NCBI RefSeq assembly: GCF_002775205.1
Contig: NC_036457.1
Coordinates: 4,511,650-4,575,649 of the forward strand
DNA: 64,000 bases
DNA from: Xiphophorus maculatus
Taxonomy: Eukaryota > Chordata > Actinopteri > Cyprinodontiformes > Poeciliidae
Direction of reading: 5' to 3'
The notes under the pieces were generated by a model. It was given only the letters and a program-made list of their open reading frames with translations. It made no database searches and was not told where the DNA came from. The translations under genes and the position numbers were made by a program. This document shows, piece after piece, positions 1 to 35,044 of the stretch; the first letter of the stretch is position 1, and each line of letters starts with the position of its first letter.

Positions 1-613
1 CTTGTCAGCAGTACGTCCACTAACGCAGACTCTTTAGGGTCAGTAACTTTCTTGTTACCAATGAAGTCCAGTGGAAGTTGGCTCTCATCCAGACCATCAA
101 GGATGAAAATGACCCTGAACTCCTTAGAGTTGGAAATATCTACCTCTCTGGTTTCAGGAAAGAACTGTTGAACAAGGTCAACCAACTTGAACTTTCTGTG
201 TTTCACAGCATTCAGCTCTCTGAAGCTGAGTGGAAATATGAAGTGGAAGTCTTGGTTGGCTTTGTCTTCAGCCCAGTTTTGTGTAAATTTCTGCGTTAGG
301 ACTGTTTTCCCAATGCCAGCCATTCCAGTTGTCATCATCATTTTGATTTGTTTACCTTTTCCAGAGTGGCCTTTAAAAATATCATCATAGCTGATGGTTT
401 TTTCTGGTTTGGCTATTTTCCTGGATGCCGATTCAATCTGCCTGATCTCATGTTCTGTGCTGAATTCATTGGTTTCTTTTATTGTCAAGTTCATTTCTAT
501 AAAGATTTGCTCTTTAGCTTTTGATTTTCCACCCTTTTGGGGGTTTTCCACTGAACCTTGCAGCTTTGTCAAAAGCCTGGACTTGAGATTTTTCTGGCAG
601 TCAGCAAAGCCCT
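1..613 (-). CDS. NLR family protein, FISNA-NACHT exon (5' part, runs off window)
   Basis: Read on the minus strand this is one long open exon. It begins after a TCCTTCAG acceptor at 614-615 in phase 1, matching the donor of the pyrin exon at 782, and is still open at base 1. The first ~90 codons are charged and match the FISNA region that precedes NACHT in fish NLRs. Then comes a Walker A loop, GMAGIGKT (about 307-330), followed by hydrophobic and charged blocks typical of NACHT and a Walker B segment, FILDGLDE (about 91-115). NACHT NTPases oligomerise as cytosolic innate-immune sensors; the family is greatly expanded in teleosts. LRR or B30.2 exons would lie left of the window. No stop or frameshift is seen, so this part looks intact. 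The subfamily member cannot be named from this piece. Confidence 0.9.
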
Positions 614-781
614 CTGAAGGAGACAATGATGGACAAAATAAATGAGATTACGTTTTGTTAAACGAAAAAGCTACTAAAATAAACTTCAGCATCTGTGTCA
701 GTCCTAAACCACATCCAATATTTACATTTTTGAATGTCTTGTGATGGATCTTTCATGATCAGAAGTGATTAATCGACATAC

Positions 782-1076
782 CTGACAGTGGTTCCCCATT
801 TTGGCCAGACAGAACTTGAACAAGGTCATTACGCTCAAGCTTCCTTAAAACCTTTTTGGTCACCTCCACAATACTTTCACAGTAGGTATGTAACATCTGA
901 TCCACTGTGTCAGTCCGGTCTGCTTTATCTATTCGACTCTTTGGGATGATTGGGAGGCCTCCCAAAACCTCTGACTTTTGCAAATACCATTTAAACTCTT
1001 TCAACTCAGTATCTCCAAGATCTTTGAGTGCTCGCAGAACCAGCTCCTCAGATGTTGGGACAGCACTCTTCTTTGC
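782..1076 (-). CDS. NLR family protein, N-terminal pyrin (death-fold) exon
   Basis: This 295-nt exon lies between a TTTCACAG acceptor (1077-1078) and a GTATGT donor (781-780), and is open throughout in the frame that continues into the FISNA-NACHT exon. The peptide has the pyrin pattern: LVLRALKDLGDTELKEFKWYL near the start, then a predicted short helix and basic stretch, and a final helix ending KLERNDLVQVL. Pyrin domains recruit ASC-type adaptors through homotypic death-fold contacts, which suggests an inflammasome-type NLR. The exon starts in phase 0 with no ATG of its own near the acceptor, so an upstream start exon is expected to the right of 1078; I could not place it. Confidence 0.85.
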
Positions 1077-1103
1077 CTGTGAAAGAGGGTTAAAATGGGG
1101 CAC

Positions 1104-2735
1104 AACTGATCAAAGACTCACAAAAAAGTCTTACAGTTGCAAAACATACTAATGGCAATTATTAAAGCTGCATTTCTAAACTTTTAAATGCTCCAGTAAG
1201 CACTGTTGGAGAAATATTCTGAATATTTTTGAGAAATATTCTGTCAAGAACCTAATTTTCAGAAATTAGTACCAGTATTATTATTATGATTCGTGTCTGT
1301 TATTTTATACTGCTATCATGTTCAAGATAAATACAGAAATAAATAAATGTCATTTTACCAAAAGTTCTGCCAGAGATGTCAAAAGAACAATCAAAGTTGT
1401 AGAATATCCCATGGAGAAAGCTTCAGAAACTCTACACTTTTTCCCATGAAAACAATAATCAATAAACTTGGATGTAATGGGTTCTATTTACACTCACTGC
1501 ACAAGACTCCACTGCTGAAGAGAACAGCATGTTAAAACTTGGCAAGCTTTTTTACACATCATGTTTAGAGGAAGAGTAGTTTGGCATGTCAAAAACGCCA
1601 TGCCAAAAGTGAAGTCATAGTAAAAAAAAAAGCTTTACTGCAAAGAATTTACTAGATTTCTGTTTGTTACTATATGATTTCTGTACAACTCAATAACCTG
1701 CTTAAGCAAAAATGTGGCTATTTGGTCAACAAACCCATTAGGTTGTTTGTGGGACAGATGCACCCTGAACATGCCAGGCTTGGACCCTTTAATAACTGCT
1801 TACAATTATTGCATGTCTATCTTCTCTTTGTGTTTAACTTTGATTAATGTTCTAACTTAAATGTTTAAGCCTTAAAATATGAACCAGATTTGGAACATCT
1901 TAATAATGACTTCCTCAGTAACACTTCGTTGCAATGATAGGTGTCATAAAATAACTTTAAGTTATGCATGAGAACATCTGTCACCAAATCAAAGCAAAAG
2001 TGAATTTCCTTGGTTGCCCAACTGACATTACAAGTTGCTTGACTGCTTTTTTTATGCGAGTTCAGATGTAACCATTCCTGTTCTGTTCCAAAACCACAGC
2101 AGTGGTACAATAAAGGCTCCAACCTGATCTTTTAGCAGGTGCATGGAGGATCAATATAGCTTGTAACAAACAATTTAATGAGAAACGGCCCTCTTATACA
2201 TCGAGTTGGCTTCTTTAAACCATGTAGGATGATGTGGAAAAGATTTTATCTGTTCAATATTATTAGCAGCAAGCAAAGAAAACATCTAGAGAGATTGCTG
2301 AAAGTTAGAAATGTGCAGATAGACACAGGTTGTTGCTAAAGCACCTTTCCTTTTTACTGTGAACAAAAAAAATGCCCTTCTGAAATATTTTTTTATGTTA
2401 GAAGCTTATATTACCAGTGCCCTAATTGTCCCCATTTTGAGTTTATGTAATCTGTTATGATTTTATAATCCCTCAGAAAAAAAGAAAACATCCTTCACCC
2501 AAAGAATAATAGGAGTTTTATCAACAAATGTCTTTTTTTCACACTAAACTCTGATTGTTTGCTTATATTATATCAGATCAAAGGTGTTAAATGTGGATTC
2601 ATGGCATAAATAATTCATCCTGCCCAGGTGAGACGCTCTTACCTTCTTCATCATCCCTGAGCTGCAGAACAAACACCGACACCAAAACCCCAGAGCTTCT
2701 GCTGTTGTTTCATCTGTCACTACAGACTCATATCC
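1104..2735. other. AT-rich intergenic DNA upstream of the NLR gene
   Basis: No supported coding exon, RNA gene or clear repeat array was seen. The short frames here are AT-rich and lack domain resemblance. The promoter and first exon of the NLR gene probably lie in or beyond this stretch but cannot be located by eye. Confidence 0.5.
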
Positions 2736-2737
2736 TC

Positions 2738-3185
2738 AGCCCGATGACCTTGTCGCCATGGCAACGGGAGGGGCGGAGCTTCAGGAAACCTCATGAAATC
2801 TTTTTTAAAAGTTTGATCAAACTAACTGGTGTCAGAAACAGGATTGTGAGGGTTTTACTGTATCTTCTTTACAGTGAAGTTATTTTATTTTGTTGAAAAC
2901 GGAGGAGGAACTTCCTGCCCTGATCAGCGGATTTGGAGAACCTCTAACGGGATTTCAGTTCTTATTTTATGTGAAATGTTTCCACATTTTCATTTTCTGA
3001 GGCTGATTTTCTCTTTAATTCATTAATCTGAACCTCTGAGGCTCTCTGTTTCCAAAAGATGTCATCTTCTTCCTCCTCCTCCTCCTCTGTCTCTCTGCAC
3101 AACCTGGAACCAGAACCAGATTTCTGTGGAACTTCGTTCAGCCTGCAGCTCAAACCAGTTACAGATAATTTACCAGCTGCTAGCA
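2738..3185 (+). repeat. Left arm of a long imperfect inverted repeat
   Basis: The segment starting near 2740 with CGCCATGGCAACGGGAGG and continuing through about 2900, and the segment around 3105-3185 with TTTCTGTGGAACTTC and CAGTTACAGATAATTTACC, both recur in reverse complement at 4690-4966. The order is preserved, so the two arms are related copies facing each other. The arms are diverged and contain indels. Confidence 0.75.
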
Positions 3186-3299
3186 GAGAAACCCGACGTG
3201 TTTTTCATTCTCACTCTGGTTTTCCACTACAATCAAAAACATTTCAACTGCAAACAATTAATCCTTTGTTTGAAGGTAAATATTTAATACTTATTCACA

Positions 3300-3445
3300 C
3301 ACTGCACCCGACCCCTTTGGCCCCTCTCATGGGCCCATGGGACGGGGGATCCATGTCTCCTCTTCGGGCTGAACCCGGCTGGGCTCCATGGGTAAAAGCC
3401 CGGCCACCAGGCGCTCGCCATCGTGCCCCGACTCCAGGCAAGGAG
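3300..3445 (+). mobile_element. Possible short non-LTR retroelement fragment
   Basis: A GC-rich 145-bp island with GCTGAACCCGGCTGGGCTCC and GCCCGGCCACCAGGCGCTCG sits in AT-rich surroundings. The wording resembles a retroelement stretch common in fish genomes. This is recognition from family resemblance only, so confidence is modest. Confidence 0.4.
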
Positions 3446-3461
3446 AGGCCCTTCAAACTAA

Positions 3462-4390
<929 letters not shown>

Positions 4391-4689
4391 AATTTAACTT
4401 AAATATTTAAACTAAATATTTACTTGGCAAACTAAATATCTAGTTAGAAATCTAAATATTTAGTTTGATACTTATTAGTTCTCCGTATGGAAGTGGCACA
4501 GATCAGATTTTTGGGGGTGAAAATGTCGGTTTGCGTCGCATTCGCCACAGTTTGAACTGAATCAGTGGAGCACAAAGTTTGACGGGAGCCAACAAAGGAT
4601 TAATAATTTGCGGCTGAAATGTTTCTGATCGTAGTGGAATGTGGTGTTGGAACCAGAACCAGAGTGAAAATGAAAATCTATTATCAGGT

Positions 4690-4966
4690 TTTACTGCCAG
4701 TAGTCGGTAAATTATCTGTAACTGGATTAAAGAAGTTCCACAGAAACCTGGCTCTGGTTTCAGTCTCTGCAGAAAGACGGGAACGAAGTTTCCTCCTCCA
4801 TGTTCAGCACAAACTCAATAACGTAACTTCACTGGAAAAAAATAAAACCTGCAGAATCCGGTTTCTGATGCGACTTACTTTGATCAAACTTTTTGGAAAC
4901 ATTTTATCAGGCTTCCTGAAGCTCCGCCCCTCCCGTTGCCATGGCGACGAGGTCATCATGAGTTGG
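4690..4966 (-). repeat. Right arm of the long inverted repeat
   Basis: This is the reverse complement of parts of 2738-3185. The end near 4925-4965 reads GCTCCGCCCCTCCCGTTGCC, the complement of the left-arm start, and 4705-4765 matches the inner end of the left arm. The LINE 3' end lies between the arms. Confidence 0.75.
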
Positions 4967-5689
4967 TAATAATTTACTAAAGGGCAAATAACCAAATATT
5001 TTGTTTCAGGATAAATGTTAATTAGCAAGCTAAACATTTAGCCTGCCTCTGCGTCTACCTCACCACTTCACATTGCAAATCATCACATGGGTGAATAAAT
5101 GTTCATATTTTAAAGCTTGTTGTATGACAGCAGTTTATTTAAATTTCAGTAATAAAAGCACGTTGCCATGGAAACGGAAACACAAGCAGAAATGATTTTG
5201 CAGTAAAGGTTTAATACTGACTGATTCTGCTCATCTGTTGGACTCCAGCCAATCTGGTCAAACATTTGTTTTATTTTCAGACAGTTCTGATGAATATTTG
5301 CTGATTTTATCTGTTCCCAGGAAAAATGTGCTGGACCTCAGCAGTGATAGCATCGCTGTTCTGTTTCTATTTCATTTTATGGTGACAAATGATGAAGGAT
5401 TGTTTTCAGGTTTGCTCTGAAAATGTCATTAAACAGTTTTTAACTGATAAAAGGCAAACAGACAGACAAGTAGAAGCAAACAGCTAGCTACAGTTAGCCT
5501 CAACCGTCTTGAGTTTAAGTCTTAAATTCATTTTAGTTTTTCTGTTTACGATTATTGACTATTTTCTAGTTGACTATTCTTTTATATCTTGTGAATTTTT
5601 TTTCTTGCAGGACTTTTCTGTCAGGTAAAAGTTGGAGTCGCCTGCTGACATTTTCATTGCTTTTTGTGACTGATACAGAACACTCCCAC

Positions 5690-6015
5690 ACTGTGGGACA
5701 GGCAATGGATCTAAATCCAGGACAATCCTGGAAGAAAACCTGTTAGAAGACCAGAGTCTGGGCTGGAGGTTCAGATTCCAGCCGGAAAACCAGGGATGGC
5801 CTAGTCCAAGTCCAGACATAAATCAACTGAGATTCTGTGGGAAGACTTGATGTTCTCCATGCAGACTGGCTGAACTACAGATGGAGGAAACCCATCAGGG
5901 AGAGGCGGTTCTGCAGAGTTCTGAGGCAGGCCCTAAATACAAATGCACTCCGCACTTTTCAGATCTTTATTTTTAAAGCCGTTGATCGGCTTGAGGTTCT
6001 GGGCTGTGAACAAGT
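5690..6015 (+). mobile_element. Tc1/mariner-like transposase relic
   Basis: The segment reads GACAATCCTGGAAGAAAACC, then GGTTCAGATTCCAGC and GGCCTAGTCCAAGTCCAGAC, wording of the C-terminal part of fish Tc1-like transposase genes (the WPSQSPDLNP region before the last catalytic acidic residue). Translation is broken by frameshifts. Near 5935-5980 it carries the familiar end sequence CAAATGCACTCCGCACTTTT. It is a decayed 3' portion with no terminal repeat found. Confidence 0.7.
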
Positions 6016-6099
6016 TCAGAAGGACTTTTATTGATTTAAATAAGACAACATCAAACATAAACAAACATGCCTCGGTTCACCTGAGCCGCAGGTGTTGAT

Positions 6100-6420
6100 C
6101 CACCTGGAGCTCGTGCGTGTTTGCGACGCCATCACGTGTTTGAAGTTCTGCAGAAATGAGACCGGCGCAGCGGTCCGACCGGTTCCGGCTCCTCAGGAAT
6201 GAAGTTCGGTTAGCTTTCCCCGCTAATCCGGAACCATCAGCTTTAAAACGAACGGAGACGGGCTGCAGGATTCACCGGAGCCTCGGGGTGTGGCGGGTAA
6301 GAGCTGCTTCCTGATCCGGACCAGAACCGGTCAGAATCACGGTCAGAACCTGCAGCTACTTCAGCGCTTTGGTGCCGCCACACCGAGTTACCAGCCCCCT
6401 CTAGTGGCCACTGGCGGTAA
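6100..6420 (+). other. CpG-rich island with a possible unassigned first exon (6156-6296)
   Basis: This is a GC- and CpG-rich patch inside AT-rich DNA. It has an E-box (ATCACGTG, 6131-6138). An ATG at 6156 opens 47 codons that run in frame to a strong donor, CGG|GTAAGA, at 6297. No downstream partner exon was recognised before cdc42bpb. It might be a distal promoter, a lncRNA first exon, or chance. Confidence 0.3.
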
Positions 6421-7385
6421 AACAACAAATATGACATTTCTTTTAAAATAAAATGAAACAGGAAAACTATAAAATGTCATGACATTATATTTCTAATAAA
6501 TCTTCCTATCGAACCATATTTTAGAATAAGTTGAATCAGTAAAATAAAATTTTAAATACACAAATATGAGTTACCAACACGATCAGATTCACAACTAAAT
6601 TCAAATTTAATCAGAATGTCTTCTTTTTTTGTCACAAATGCAACAATTTTGTTTTTTCTTCCATTCAATAAATGTGTGTTTTGACCACATTGTTAGAATT
6701 TGAGGTCGAATATAAGATGCAAAGTCAGAAAACTGAGACCCACAGCATAACTGTAGTTCTTTGTGTTAGTTATGTTTACAACAATATCTGTTACAAATTA
6801 ATTTAGAATTTATTGATTTAATTTATATTAATCACTTTTACATTTTTATGTCTAACTTTTATGTTTTGTAACTCAGAAAAGAAAAAAGTTTTTTTCTTTT
6901 CAGTAATGTTTTTATGACTTTTATTTATTTGTATATATATATATATATATATATTATATTTCTAAATTTTTTCTTAACTTATTTTTACGTTTCATAAATC
7001 TGTTTTTTTACTTTCCAAATCTTAACAAACCCAGAAAAAATAAATAACTGCAAAAAAGTTCTTTACTGCATAAAATATTTTCTTGAAATGAAGAAACTGA
7101 CTTAATATGAACATCTGGAATAAAATATAACATTTTCTAATAAATTAACTAACACTAGAAATTTTTATTAAAGGATTAAAATCTAAAAAATCTGCAAGAT
7201 TTTAAATAAAATTTCAAAAATCAATAATACTTTATTAAGTAGGAGCAAATAAAATTATGCAACTAATCTTAGAATTTAATTCGATTTGATTATTTGTGTC
7301 CTGATTCGTTTCATCCACTGTAAGTCTGAAAACAAGTGAAGCTCCTTGTTTACTTAATTGTTCAGATGATGTCACATGATGATGT
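6421..7385. other. AT-rich intergenic DNA
   Basis: Very AT-rich with homopolymer runs and a short (TA)n tract around 6932-6955. No coding potential or RNA gene was seen. Confidence 0.6.
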
Positions 7386-7388
7386 CAG

Positions 7389-7416
7389 TGTGTGTGTGTG
7401 CGTGCGTGGGAGCGCG

Positions 7417-7496
<80 letters not shown>
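7389..7496 (+). repeat. (GT)n microsatellite, about 105 bp
   Basis: Almost uninterrupted TG/GT units follow a slightly mixed start (GTGCGTGCGTGG). Open frames across it are artefacts of the dinucleotide repeat. Confidence 0.97.
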
Positions 7497-7497
<1 letters not shown>

Positions 7498-8009
7498 CAG
7501 TCGCTCTCAGCTCTTGTCAATCACCACATGACGTCATGTATCTGGAGCGTTTCCGGTGCAGGAGGGCGGGGCGTGCGTGTCCTTTTGGGAGAGACGCACA
7601 GATCTGTAACGTCCTCGTTCAAAAGCAGAGACCAATTTCCGCGCACTGGGTTTGAGCCTTCAAAATAAGAGCATGTTACCAGGTTGAATGTGCAAAAAAA
7701 AAAAAAAAACGAGTTTTGACCAATTTTATGATTAACATGTTTTTGTGTTTACTGTTTGGTATTTATAAAAACAAGCATACAGTGTAGTGTACAGTGTATT
7801 ATTATTAACATTTTTATATATAGTATATAAAAAAATAAAACACTTTTAATTTTTGTATGAACCTACTTGCCTCAATGTCGCTGCTGCACCTGAAATAACT
7901 CCCCAGTGGCTGGAAATAAAAGATATTTTATTCTAAAAACAACAACTTTAATAATAATAATAATCATATAATGGAATTTATGTAAACAATTTAAACGCAC
8001 CTTACAACG

Positions 8010-8145
8010 TTACTACCTCTGCGACAGACAGGCGACCAGTCCAGGTGACCCCACCTCTCGCCCGAAACATTCGCTGGAGAGGCAGCAGCTCCTCCTGACC
8101 CCACTAGGGACAAGGTGTTAAAAAATGGATGGATGGACAGAAAGT
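8010..8145 (+). mobile_element. 3'-end fragment of a common fish retroposon
   Basis: The wording CTGCGACAGACAGGCGACCA, then CCACCTCTCGCCCG, then GGGACAAGGTGTTAAAAAATG and a GGATGGATGG tail is a well-known fish non-LTR/SINE 3' end. It is short and non-coding. Confidence 0.7.
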
Positions 8146-8426
8146 TACTACCAAGCTTTAATTTTTTATTTATAATAATAATAAAAAAAAATTATTTCAT
8201 TCACTCAATAATAAGTGTAAATAGTTCATGGAACACCTAAAATAAATAATGTATGAACAGAACCAGACTTATAATATCTGCCCCCTGTACACATAAAAAT
8301 AAAATTAGCTTTTCAACTCAGAAGACTATGACAAATTTCCAACAAACAAAAAATACACTACAAAATATCAACTTATTCAACGCTGCTGAATAAGCTTCTT
8401 TTATTTTGAAGCTCCTTTGACCGGAA

Positions 8427-8995
8427 ATGAGGCTCATCACATTCAACTTGTTCTGGATGATCCGACCTGGATTCAGCCATATTCCCACTGATCAGCCACA
8501 CCGGCAGGCGCCTCAAACTGACCAAAAACCGCCTGTAGACCCCCGGTACGCCGCGGCCCGATTCCGACGGAGGCCCCGAGTCCAGTCGGTTCAGATTCGG
8601 AACTCTTGGCTGCGTTCCCGGAGTGATAGACCGACCGGGGGACATGGAGCTGCGGCGGTCAGCCTGAGAGTCGACGCTCTTACCGACGTCCCGATTTCTG
8701 AGCGGAAAGTCCAGATTTACCGGATTAAAGCCGATGTGCAGGGCGGACAGCCGCGGGCCTGCTGGCTGTTCGGTTCACGACGCGACGGGCCGGTTGTAAC
8801 GGAGCGCAAGGCGGCCAGAACTCTGCGACATCCCGGCGGCTCAAAATGTCGGGAATGTTTTCCCGGAGCTAACGGGCTAGCTGCTGCTAGCAGCCTCGGC
8901 AGGAAGCGGAGCCTCGGCGGCGGCGCAGATTCGGTGAGCGGGGCGGGCGGCGGCGGGAGTCGGATCGGGGGAGCGGAGCGTCCCAGCCGGGTAGG
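8427..8995 (+). promoter_or_regulatory. cdc42bpb: CpG-rich promoter and 5' UTR of cdc42bpb
   Basis: GC content and CpG density rise sharply from about 8480 to 9140, covering the first coding exon, against AT-rich DNA upstream. There is no TATA box at a telling position, consistent with a CpG-island promoter of a widely expressed gene. The transcription start cannot be fixed by eye. Frames read across the island on both strands are products of GC bias. Confidence 0.6.
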
Positions 8996-31563
<22,568 letters not shown>

Positions 31564-32235
31564 GCCCCGCCCCTTGCACACGTTAGGCCCCGCCCACCCC
31601 CATGTATTTTGGGGGTGGGGCTTATCGAACAGACTGAAGACTGGGAGTTTAGCTTTTACTTTGAGGATTTTATCATGACAGAGTGAGTCTGAGGTTACTG
31701 CTGCTTTTACCTGCTGGGTAGCCCCGCCCCTTCCCCGGTTTTACCTGGATGGATTTTACCTGCTGGGTAGCCCCGCCCCTTCCCCGGTTTTACCTGGATG
31801 GATTTTACCTGCTGGGTAGCCCCGCCCCCCGCCCCGGTTCGACGGCCCTGGGACCAGTCACTTCCTGTTCTTCCTCGTCTGTATTAAAAACACTTTCCAT
31901 GCGTTAGCCGCTCAGACGGACGGGAGGTCTCACTCTGAGGAAAAAAAGAAAAACACTGTATTAATTATTTTAAAGTTTTGTTAAGCTTGCACATCATCAT
32001 CATCATCGTCGTTGTTGTAGGAGAAAAATAATTTTGATTTGTAAATGATGATCTTTACTCTTCCCCCCCTCACCACCTTTAATCTGACTCCGCCCCCTGG
32101 CTCCGGACGGGTATTGGGGGCGGAGTCACACCTGGACACTACTGCTTTTACTTCTTCCAGAATCAGTTAAAGAATATTTGTAATGATGAAATGTTTAGCA
32201 GCCAAAAACCACAATAAAGAACCAGAGAGTCTGAG
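31564..32235 (+). other. cdc42bpb: 3' UTR of cdc42bpb with AATAAA at 32213
   Basis: The stretch from the TAA to about 32235 is GC-rich at first, then ends with ACAATAAAG (AATAAA at 32213-32218), the first good polyadenylation signal after the stop. No other exon was seen. The end point is inferred. Confidence 0.55.
31705..31838 (+). repeat. 49-bp tandem repeat in the cdc42bpb 3' UTR
   Basis: Units begin at 31705, 31754 and 31803, each starting TTTTACCTGCTGGGTAGCCC; the third copy is partial and variant. Confidence 0.93.
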
Positions 32236-34536
32236 TGAGTCTCACCTGTACAGGTAACCGATCCGTCAGAAACATTTAGAAACAAACTACTCTGCACCTG
32301 AAAAACAGAGGATGATTTACACCTGCAGGATTACTGGAACCTGTCTGACAACACGAAGTGGCTGGAAGACCTGAGGAGGAAACGCATCGCTCCGTTTCTA
32401 AACTTCTGGGATTCAGGAGAAAATTTTAAAACTTTTACGGCTTTTATTTTCTTATTTATTCCTAAAGCCTTAAATTAAGACCTAAAACTCCAATTATATT
32501 TCATAATTATGACATAGAACTCATGATTACAACTTTTATCTTTGTAATTACTACATAAAATATTGTAATTATGATTTTAAAACTCGTAATTACAACTTTT
32601 ACTTTGGTAATCACTACATGAGAACTTGTAGGCAGGTTTTCCTGTTGGGCTTTTATTTTTTAATTCTTGGCATAGATGGGTTTCCATATTAAGCCATTCA
32701 TCTTCCCGACCCATCTCCGTTAAGGTCAGAGGTCACAATTCAACAAGAGAGAGACTGAGGAAAAATATCAATCAAAACTCTCTAAACATGTGAAGAAAGT
32801 TTAGTGGAAGGAGAAAAGGTGAGGAAATATCCCACTGCTTGTTTTAAACATCAGAACCGTCTCACCTGGACTGAACAGAACCAGAACCGGACAGCTGCTG
32901 GGTTAGGATCAAAGTCAAGTTTTCATTTTGTCTGGAGGTCGATGGAGGAAGAGTGGAAACGACCGGAGATGATATGGGTCGCCATGTCGCCTGCTGGTTC
33001 TGGTTCCGGTCCACCGGGTCTACCAGAACATCTCAGAACTTCGTTCTGCTGACGGGTTTTATGGAGATCCTGGTTTAATTTTCATCTTCTGAACGAAAGG
33101 TGAGATAAAAACCTGAAGCTCATTGTGTCAGCAGCTGTCAGGCTGAGCTTCCTCTGTGCTTTTTCTGGAAAGTTGAGTGGAAGGAAAACAAAGGTCTAAA
33201 GCAGGATTGACTTCAGTGTTAAGTTAATTTCTTGGTTTAGATGACAAAAAAATGTTTCACATTTTTTAAGATTCACAAAATGACAGCAAGCAGATTAATT
33301 TCCATTTGTTCCACTTCCTGTTGTAAAAATGGTCACTTCCTCTTCCTCTTCCATGTTTATTTTCCTGTTTTGTGTAACAAATTATTTTTTTTCTGTCAGC
33401 TGATGAGATTCTGAAACTTTTCAGATCATTTGGTGATTAAAAAAGGTTTTTGCACAAACCAAAACATTTTTGTCACAAAGAGTTCAGGAATTGAATAAAA
33501 GCAGGAAATACTGTCTTGTTGCCATGGCGACGCTGCATTTTTCCTTTGTGGTTTCAGGTCAGGCATCAATGATTAATTTGGCCCTGAGTCGTGTCTGACA
33601 GGCACGTTAATCATTGATGAGGCCGTTTGTTTATTCAGCAGGAGGCGACCAATCAGAGCGTCCATCTGGGACTGGAAGCGACAGGCCAGCCAATCAGAGC
33701 GGAGCGGGAACCGGGTCAGACGGCAAGTCGCTAACGCAGAGCTGCTGGTAGGAAAGATGAAAATAAATGATCAAATTTAGATTTCATTGGAAGCTTTCCT
33801 TCAGTTTTTAACTTTTTATTTTCATCTGAACTCCTTTTGACCTTGACAGCCGACATCCGTTCCCACACACACCTTCACACACACCTTCACACATCTCACA
33901 CACACACAGTTTGTGGTCTGTGTGTGAAAAGCAGCTGGATGTTTAATCTGCAGCGGATTTGAATAAAAACGCTGCAGGTTTGCGGTGGCAGGAAACGGTT
34001 CAGCAGAAGTTCAACTGACTTCTCCATCAGATCGGTGACGTCTCTTTAATTTAGTCAGAATCATCCTGAAGTTTGTTGCAACATGTAGATTTTCATCACT
34101 TTTTAAAATATTGTAATTTTAGTTCATTAAAATTTAGTTTAATTGGTTTTTGTGTTTCATAATCAAGACTTTAAATTTCAACTTATTTTATGACTTTTAA
34201 ACTCATAATCACAGCTTTTATTTTGGTAATTGACTTTAAAACTTGTACTTGTACAAAAACTAAAACTCAAAATTATGTATTTCTGACTTTAAAACTTGTA
34301 ATTACAACTTTTATTTGTTTTGGTTTGCAATAAACTCAGACATTTTGCTTTTATCCAAATTTAATCAGGTTACAAACATTGTGGGGTTAAAATCAGACAT
34401 CTGAAGTTCAGTTTTTATGAACATGTTTTGTCCCAGAAAAATTCATCCATCAGTCCTGAACCGAAGGAGGCAGAGAGGAGTCACAACGTTCATCCTCCTG
34501 TTGGTCCGGTCGACCCGGTTCTACTGGAACCAGAAC
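32236..34536. other. Intergenic DNA between cdc42bpb and gpr132
   Basis: AT-rich, no coding exon seen. Two stretches (32465-32625 and 34165-34325) share degenerate AAACTTGTAATTACAACTTTT wording and are probably copies of one old repeat. A perfect 13-bp stem (33564-33576 with 33607-33619) stands out. ACACACCTTC units lie at 33865-33910. Confidence 0.5.
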
Positions 34537-34992
34537 CAGCTGCTGTGGTTCTCTTTCTCTCTGCTCTGAGTCAAACCAACCTGTTCCCCTCCGGGCCTGT
34601 GGGGGCGCTGCACCAAGAACCACTGAAGGAAACAGCACAGAAACCTCTGAAGAGACTGAGAGCAACTTCCTGTTTCACCAGATGGAAACAAGATGGAGGC
34701 GTCAGATTTTAGCGGCTGGAGGATTTCTCTTTAGTCAGGAGCCATTTTTGCTGCTAGCGCTACTAGGCTAGCAGGTTGTATTTGCCCAGAATGCCCTGCG
34801 CTGTAGTCCACTTCCTGCTTTTGGAGCGCTCTCTGGTCCGCTTGGTGTTCACATTCAAACCGAACCAGAATTCACTTCAACAGAACCCAGTTAGCGAGAT
34901 CAGTTAGCGTTCACACTTCACCAACCGAACCGGACTTTCTTGACAAACGGACTGGAGTCGGGTTAAAGCGGCCTGAACAGGACCGGTGTGAA
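34537..34992 (+). repeat. Dispersed repeat, copy A
   Basis: The block shares ordered segments with 60749-61169, including CCTGTGGGGGCGCT, GAATGCCCTGCGCTGTAG, CCACTTCCTGCTTTTGGAGC and a right end GGACTGGAGTCGG...CCGGTG. It lies just past the gpr132 stop codon and may be part of its 3' UTR. Confidence 0.8.
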
Positions 34993-35044
34993 CCTTTAGA
35001 CTGCAGAGACCCTGTGGACTCAGCAGTCCAGCCAGGAACCGTTT

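Noticed and set aside
2591-2896. 101-codon frame at the left arm of the inverted repeat
   Set aside because: Falls in repeat sequence and has no homologous wording.
7336-7668. Cys/Val-rich frames across the GT run
   Set aside because: Translations of a dinucleotide microsatellite.
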